NCBI GenBank assembly: GCA_947172415.1 | Contig: OX359190.1 | Coordinates: 868,001 to 932,000 of the forward strand | Source: Chondrosia reniformis | Taxonomy: Eukaryota > Porifera > Demospongiae > Chondrillida > Chondrillidae | Length of the DNA stretch: 64,000 bases | Reading direction: 5' to 3' | Shown: positions 57,614 to 64,000 of the stretch, one piece after another | How the letters are laid out: every line of letters begins with the position of its first letter | How positions within the stretch are numbered: position 1 is the first letter of the stretch | The notes under the pieces: model-generated | The model's input: the letters and a program-made list of their open reading frames with translations, nothing else | The model's database searches: none | What the model was told of the DNA's origin: nothing | Translations under genes and position numbers: made by a program

Positions 57614-58544
57614 TGCAACAAATGTGCTATTCTGCTCTAATACCGTTACCGAACGTATAGGAAGCCATTTTTAATTGTGTTACCATAGTAACGTGGCCTC
57701 GTAATATAGGCAATGTGTTTAGACCTACGTATAGCTAGAGATGCTCTAGTTTGTGAAGAAAATTTACAAGTGTATAGACGAATGAATCATTGCATACTAA
57801 TGTCATTGGCATGGAGTTATCTGCATAAGCAAATGAACTAATTATAGTGGTACACACTTGAGATCTTGTAGGATGAAGAGACACTAACAAGCTTCATCTT
57901 TAGAAAACATTAGTTGATATTGGGGCAGCACTATCAAGTAAACAGTGGAGGAGATGTGAAACTATATATACCCACTCACAGGCATACATAGCTAGCTTTC
58001 TAAATTTTAAGAACTACTAGAACTTTGCTCTATTTCTCACCATGCTCCCACTTTTGTAGAATTTCATTTTGTGCAGTTTCCTCAATTGTCAATGTTATCC
58101 CTGCATGTTATGTTTATTTTTTGGCTACAAAACTCGCAATTCGCATTCTTTTGACACACGCATTCAATTCCCAATATACGGTAATTCATTTCGAGGTGAA
58201 ATATACTTCTCAATATACAAGCAGTGTTAATGAATGTCGATCTAGTTAAGGGCTTGGCCAATTTGTATAGATTAATAATAGAGATTTAGCTTTAGTTCAC
58301 ATGAGAGAGAAGATAATGTGAGTGTGATTGCAAGTGTTAATTAAGGGCTTGGCCATCGCTCATAACAGTCTAAGATATTTGCATAGATTAATTAATAATA
58401 GAGATTTAGCTGGAAATTATTATGAAAAACTTATTAGTTTACACGAGAGAGAAGATACTGTGAGCGTGATTGCAAGTGCATAACTCTGAAGTTTGTTGCA
58501 CAAAAAATTAAGTCTTCTAAAGTTAATATGCAGTTAACAGACAT
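57614..58544. other. Intergenic between collagen 3' end and TTC21B start
   Basis: Contains the TTC21B promoter side and a ~100-bp imperfect duplication (about 58245-58320 and 58325-58480, sharing TTAAGGGCTTGGCCA and GAGAGAAGATA). No gene found. Confidence 0.5.
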
Positions 58545-61500
58545 TTAATAGAAGCAGACTTCTCCAAGCTGTACTCTCTCAGATCTCTTGACCTGATACA
58601 CAGGAAGGTTGTATGGTACTCTTGTCTTCAATTGAACTGATTTAAATGACTATATTATAAAATAAAAAACACTTGGTCAATTTTGACAATTGCATAGAAT
58701 TTTAAAGTCCCATTCAATGTATTCCCTCAGAAATAATTAATAATTTATTTACTAATGAAATAATTTTATTAATTAGTGTTGTGTTAGCAGCTTACATCGA
58801 CACAATCTGCAAAACTGGAGGAGGATACTACATTTTCTGACCATCCCACAGTCTCTGGCATATCATTGCATGCAACTGACATCTTCTGTTCCACTTTTGA
58901 ACTTAATCTCATCAGTGACCACATTTGATCATCCTGCATCTTGTATTTGACATTCCAAACTTCACTGACCTATATACAGTACAAGTTACAATATACTAAG
59001 GTAATCTAATATAAATAAATAAATAATTCATATGGCTCCAAGAAAGGACCTAGAAACAGAATGGGTGTATTATCATAAAGTTTAGGGTATTAAACTCATT
59101 TTAAATTAAGGTATTTTCATTTAGGCCTCCATTTGTTAGAAAACAGAGGACAAAGTCTGCATATAAAATGCCATAGGACTAATAGAAGATCCTAAATTGT
59201 AACAATATAATAGTCATACTTGAAATTTGTACTCCAAATACTGGCATAAATATAATTATAAAATAATATAATAAATATGATTATTAAAGTAGACATTTTA
59301 TACTCAGTGACTGAGCTGTCAACAACAAAATTCAATGATTTGCATGATTCAACCACTCACAAGTCTACTTCAGCACAAATGCACTGTGAAGGTCTACAAT
59401 GCTCATAAGCAAGTTGTGGAATCACTTACTTGTGAAACGTCTGTGACATTAACACAGGTTCTGTAGTGCTGTTCTGGAACATTATTAACCATTTGGACGT
59501 TGAAATTGCAAACTACCTCTACCTTGTCACTTGGCGATCCAAAGTTGGGATCAATGAAATATTCTAAGAAAAACAATATATACATTATACTAAGTGTAAC
59601 TATGTATATAAATATCAAATAATAAATATTGGATGGTACTTAACTTTAACATTTGATGGATATCATATTGTGTATATACAGTGCAAGTTACAATATACTA
59701 AGGCAATCTAATATAAAATAAATAAATAAATAATATATATAAATATATACAATACTAATAATATATCTTTAAGATGGTCGCTGAAGAAGGCCCATAGGGT
59801 TGAAACGTCCAACCAGAAGATTTACCAGACAAACTGCGATTTTAGATGCTCAAAAGTCGAAAGATGTACCATCTTAAAGATAAGTTCGACGCAGTTAGAA
59901 AAAATCCCTATCCTTTTACAGTGGAATATCATTATAACGAAATCGCTTATAGTGAATGTCTCAGTACAGTGAAGTACTTTGCTAGCCCTGGCTAAAGTTG
60001 TATACTATTATATACAATAAACTTTCATTATAACAAATTCGTTTATAGCAAATTTCTCACTATAAGGAGGAATTTTTAAGTCCCACTGATTTATTTATGG
60101 ATTTGTAATGAATTTACATTACAGACACAATAACTGAAGGAGTAATTCACCTTTTCTTAAGCTAAGGGGTGTTAATTGAGTGAAACCCTACATTTACATA
60201 ATTAACACTGTCACTCACAGAATGAGCAAATGGAAATGTACAGACTATTTTTCATTCATTATGTAGATGTATACTGCAGTTTGCCACATTAAAGTTAACA
60301 TTAATTTTGTAGTTGTTTACGTTACATTATTCAATATAGTGAATATTCGATATAAGGAACTTTTTGGGGCCCCTTGGGGCTTCACTATAATGAGATTCCA
60401 CTGTACTAAATTATTAAAAGGAGAAACGTACATATATAAAATCATACAGTCTGTAAATTAGATACTAAAGTAGCTAAGTTACAAAATAAATGTTCTACCA
60501 GAATTCCCAGAAAGACGGTGGCATCAACATTTATATTTGTGATTAAAAGGAAAATATCTAGTCAATTATGTCAGGGTTTTCCCCTCTTCATGATATTTGA
60601 GGATGATAATAGTTGGCACTTGGTCCTACCACTTACTGCCTGTTTTTGCACTGTCAGTGTTGAGGAAGACATCTCGACATGTCGGGCAAGGCTTATCCTC
60701 TGTACCATCACAATACCTTCTTGAGGCGTCGTACCATTCAGGGCCGTCTTCCTCTCCTCCTCCGTGGGCTGAGTTGAAGTGCTTCTTTGGGTCAGCCAAA
60801 GTTGTACAGCCATCACAATATCCAGGTGGACCCTGATTGATATGGATAAAGTTGATCATTCCCTGTTCTCATTTGCACAAATCATCAATGTCACTTACTG
60901 GTGGGCCAGGTGAACCACGAGGACCAGGGTGTCCTTTGTCTCCATCGAAACCATCTCTACCACGTCCACCTTCTGGACCAGATGTACCCTGAGGACCTTG
61001 GGAGCCAGGATCACCACGAGGACCAGCTGGACCAGGAGAACCCTATATATTGAGGTAAGCTTGCATAATTTTATTGATGTATGGACCCTGAAAGAAGGTG
61101 CAAAGGAGCATACCCTTGTTCCTTGATCTCCAGAAGGACCAGGTGGACCGGGTGGTCCGGGTGGTCCAACAGATCCAGATTGACCTTGTCTACCCGGCAA
61201 CCCAAATCCACCTCTATCTCCCTTAACACCAGTAGCGCCAATCTCTCCCTTGGCACCTTGCTGTCCTGTTGCACCATTGACTCCCCTCTCACCCTTCTCA
61301 CCGTCTCCTCCTCTTTGACCTTGAGCACCAGCTCTACCCGATGCTCCAGGGCTTCCACGAGGACCAGGTGGTCCAGGAAGACCGGGGGCTCCAGACGTAC
61401 CAGGGATACCAGGGGCGCCAGGGGCACCAATGGGACCCTAAAATAAATTGAGGTATTGTTATAAGTACATAATCTCAATATGTAGGATATTAGAGAATAT

Positions 61501-63963
61501 CATTGAGGTTTACGAAGAAATAAAGACTTACAGCATCTCCAGGGGGTCCATTAGCACCATCCTGACCAGGAATACCATCAGAACCAGGGTCACCTCTTGG
61601 GCCGGACGGACCAGGAACACCAGGTGGACCTGGAGATCCTCTTTCTCCCTTCAAACCCATTTGTCCCATTGATCCTGCCTTTCCGTCAGCACCTTGACCT
61701 CCGTCAGCACCACGAGGACCCTGAGGACCTGGAGGACCAGGTGGCCCCTGGGAAGAGAGGAAGGAATGAGTAAGGGATTAGCGGCATAATAGTAACACCA
61801 CTTACAATAACACCACTGTCTCCTGTTGCGCCAGCTGGACCAGTGTTTCCATCACTACCACGATCTCCCTTGGATCCCTTTGCTCCATTAGCACCAGGAG
61901 GGCCTTGCGGGCCAATTGGACCAGGCTGTCCCGCTTGACCAGGTGGACCAGTATCACCTTTAGGACCATCATCACCGGAATCACCTGGAGAACCAGGACT
62001 ACCAGGAGGACCTTGACGACCAACTGGACCAGGTGGACCAGGTTGACCAGGTCCACCTTGAGAACCAGTGGCTCCCTTGATTCCAGGATTTCCATCAACA
62101 CCACGGTCACCAGGAGGACCAGTGGGTCCCTTTAGAAGAACAACAACATCAAAATAAACTGCATTGTATATTGCAAAGATAGCAGAATAGTAGAGAAACG
62201 TACTGGTGGACCATCATCTCCCTTAGCACCATCGGCTCCGCCTGAACCTTGTCCACCGAAAGAACCAGGTGGGCCCATTGGACCACCTGGTCCAGGTGGC
62301 CCAGGTTGTCCTTGTGGACCAGCAGGTCCAATACGACCAGGAATACCATTTGGACCAGGAGGACCCTTTATGGAAATATCATCAGGAGAAAGACAGTTAG
62401 ACAACATAGCAAATATGCAAGAAATGGTTCCAAACCTGTAGTCCAGGTGGACCAGCAGGACCATCTGCTCCCTTTTCACCCTTTTCACCATCAGGGCCAA
62501 CCACACCATTGGTACCATCCATTCCAGGTATGCCTTGAGGACCTGCGGGTCCAATTTCACCTTGTGGACCAGCATTACCAGGTCTGCCCTCGGGACCAGG
62601 GGCACCACGGGAGCCTTGGGGACCCTGGGGTCCTTGTGGACCAGTAAGACCCTTGAAAATGTTAGAAATAAAATGGTTGAAAGTATAGGTACGGATAATG
62701 TAACAGAAACTTACAGATGGGCCATCAAGACCACGATCTCCCTGAGCACCTGGGTCACCAGCAGGACCAGGTGCACCAGCTTCACCACCATCACCAGTAG
62801 CACCACGTTCACCCTTCTGTCCGGGTTGACCTGTAGCTCCAGGAGGGCCTGGAGGACCGGGATTTCCAACAGATCCTTGTGGACCCGTTGCACCTGGAGG
62901 TCCATCGGTTCCCTTTGGACCGGGTGGACCAGTTGCACCAGGAGGACCAGATGGGCCAGTAGGACCAGGTCCTCCAGGTGCTCCTTGTGGACCACCATCA
63001 CCAGTGTCACCAGGCGGTCCCTATATGTGGGTGTGGAGATATTCAACTTGGGCAGGTATCCATAGAGGTAAGATATTCAAAACTCACATCTCCACCATTT
63101 TGTCCATTCGCACCGTCACCACCAGATGGACCTTGGGGACCTTCATCTCCTTTCTCTCCCTTCTCTCCCATTGCTCCCTTTTCACCAGTATCTCCCTAAA
63201 TATGTAAAAGATAAGGTTAAAAACAATAGCCAAACCAGATAACACACTTACCCTATCTCCAGTGTTACCAGCTGGGCCAGCTGAACCAGGTGCTCCTCTG
63301 TCACCCTAAGGATTGAGAAATGTGATTTTAAACTTACTGCTGAGCGTGTTTCAAGTATTTAGAACCTACAGGAGGCCCAGGCTGGCCGGGAGCTCCATCG
63401 ATACCAGAAGCACCACGCTGTCCATCTATTCCATTGTCTCCATTCTGCCCAGGGTTACCAGGGGCTCCACGCTGTCCTGGAGGACCTGGTCTACCTTCTT
63501 CACCTCTCTCTCCCTAGAATAATACATTACATTACATTACAATAAACAGGTATCAGTATGCATCCATGTCGTATGTATAAAACTATTAGTTACGTATACG
63601 TATACATACATCATTGAAGTGATAGGGAGTAATTTTAGTTGAGTTCATTATGATAGATAAGTTTATTGGAGCTATCAGCAACAAAAATCGAGCTAGATTG
63701 AACATTTCGACCTGTAGGTCAGTAGTTCAGATTATTGCTAATGAAGATCTACGGCTGGAAACATTCAATCTAGCTCGATTTTCGTTGCAGATAGTTCCAA
63801 TAAACTTATCTATCACACACATCGTTATACATACATTCAGCCATGCTATACTAACCTTTGCTCCAGAGAGACCTCTGGGTCCAGTCTCACCTGGAAGTCC
63901 GGGCTCTCCTTGCTTTCCTGGTGCGCCATTTGCACCATTGAAACCACGTTGGCCAGTAAAACC
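58545..63963 (-). CDS. Fibrillar collagen alpha chain, 3' part (triple helix end plus COLFI propeptide)
   Basis: Fifteen exons, 5' to 3': 63856-63963, 63370-63513, 63252-63305, 63088-63195, 62715-63020, 62436-62651, 62204-62365, 61806-62129, 61532-61747, 61114-61437, 60899-61042, 60637-60832, 59430-59563, 58796-58969 and 58545-58649. The first eleven are unbroken Gly-X-Y with every exon starting at Gly. Then follows a C-propeptide: [46 protein letters not shown] and a final VQLGEVCFY at the TAA, all COLFI landmarks. It forms secreted trimeric fibrils of the extracellular matrix. Exon sizes of 54, 108, 162, 216 and 324 follow the ancestral 54-bp rule; 144 and 306 do not. The gene continues past the right edge, so the N-terminus is unseen. 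Clade (A, B or C) is not assigned. Confidence 0.95.
59765..59918 (+). repeat. Repeat C half-element, collagen intron
   Basis: CTGAAGAAGGCCCATAGGG, TTGAAACGTCC, then AAAGATAAGTTCGACGCAG. Confidence 0.75.
63636..63822. repeat. Repeat B fold-back, collagen intron
   Basis: Arms GATAGATAAGTTTATTGGAG and complement; the centre reads GCTAATGAAGATCTACGG then GGAAACATTC, a degenerate core. Confidence 0.85.
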
Positions 63964-64000
63964 CTGCATTATGAAAAAAATGAAAAAAGATAAAATTCTT

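Overview
This looks like a demosponge genome window, possibly Amphimedon or a close relative. The clues are multi-exon animal genes with short AT-rich introns, a TGF-beta type II receptor, a fibrillar collagen with 54-bp-type exons, an intraflagellar transport gene, and a very dense load of minisatellites and small dispersed repeats. The species is inferred from gene content and style only, since no search was run. No bacterial or viral gene is visible, and I found no reverse transcriptase or transposase reading frame.

Layout. 0.8-13.3 kb, + strand: two tandem TGF-beta/activin type II receptor genes. The first is cut off early in the kinase domain; the second is complete and has a 5.9-kb first intron filled partly by a 28-bp satellite. 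13.3-17.9 kb: intergenic, with a GC-richer, hairpin-rich stretch at about 16.7-17.7 kb. 17.9-22.4 kb, +: complete FTCD (11 exons, 543 aa). 23.0-23.95 kb, +: a single-exon secreted protein of unknown family. 24.3-28.7 kb, -: a short CLASP. 28.8-40.3 kb, -: DCLRE1B/Apollo nuclease (11 exons, 699 aa), head-to-head with a bZIP factor at 40.4-41.9 kb (+) whose leader carries ATF4-like upstream ORFs. 42.6-57.6 kb, -: complete TTC21B/IFT139 (24 exons, 1315 aa). 58.5 kb to the window end, -: the 3' part of a fibrillar collagen gene, running off the right edge.

These are ordinary, functionally unrelated host genes: signalling, histidine/folate metabolism, microtubule dynamics, telomere/crosslink repair, stress-type transcription, ciliary transport and extracellular matrix. 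They are packed closely; Apollo's last exon lies 109 bp from the CLASP start codon.

The most unusual layer is the repeat layer. A ~200-260 bp dispersed repeat (called A here, about 18 copies) and two fold-back families (B and C) all carry a hammerhead-ribozyme-like core: CTGANGA, a short hairpin, GAAA, then a self-complementary stem-III sequence. This suggests small self-cleaving, possibly retrozyme-like, elements. About 25 minisatellite arrays cover roughly a tenth of the window, mostly inside introns, and several duplicate splice-site sequence.

All exon boundaries were read by hand from splice consensus, reading phase and remembered family sequences. They still need transcript support.
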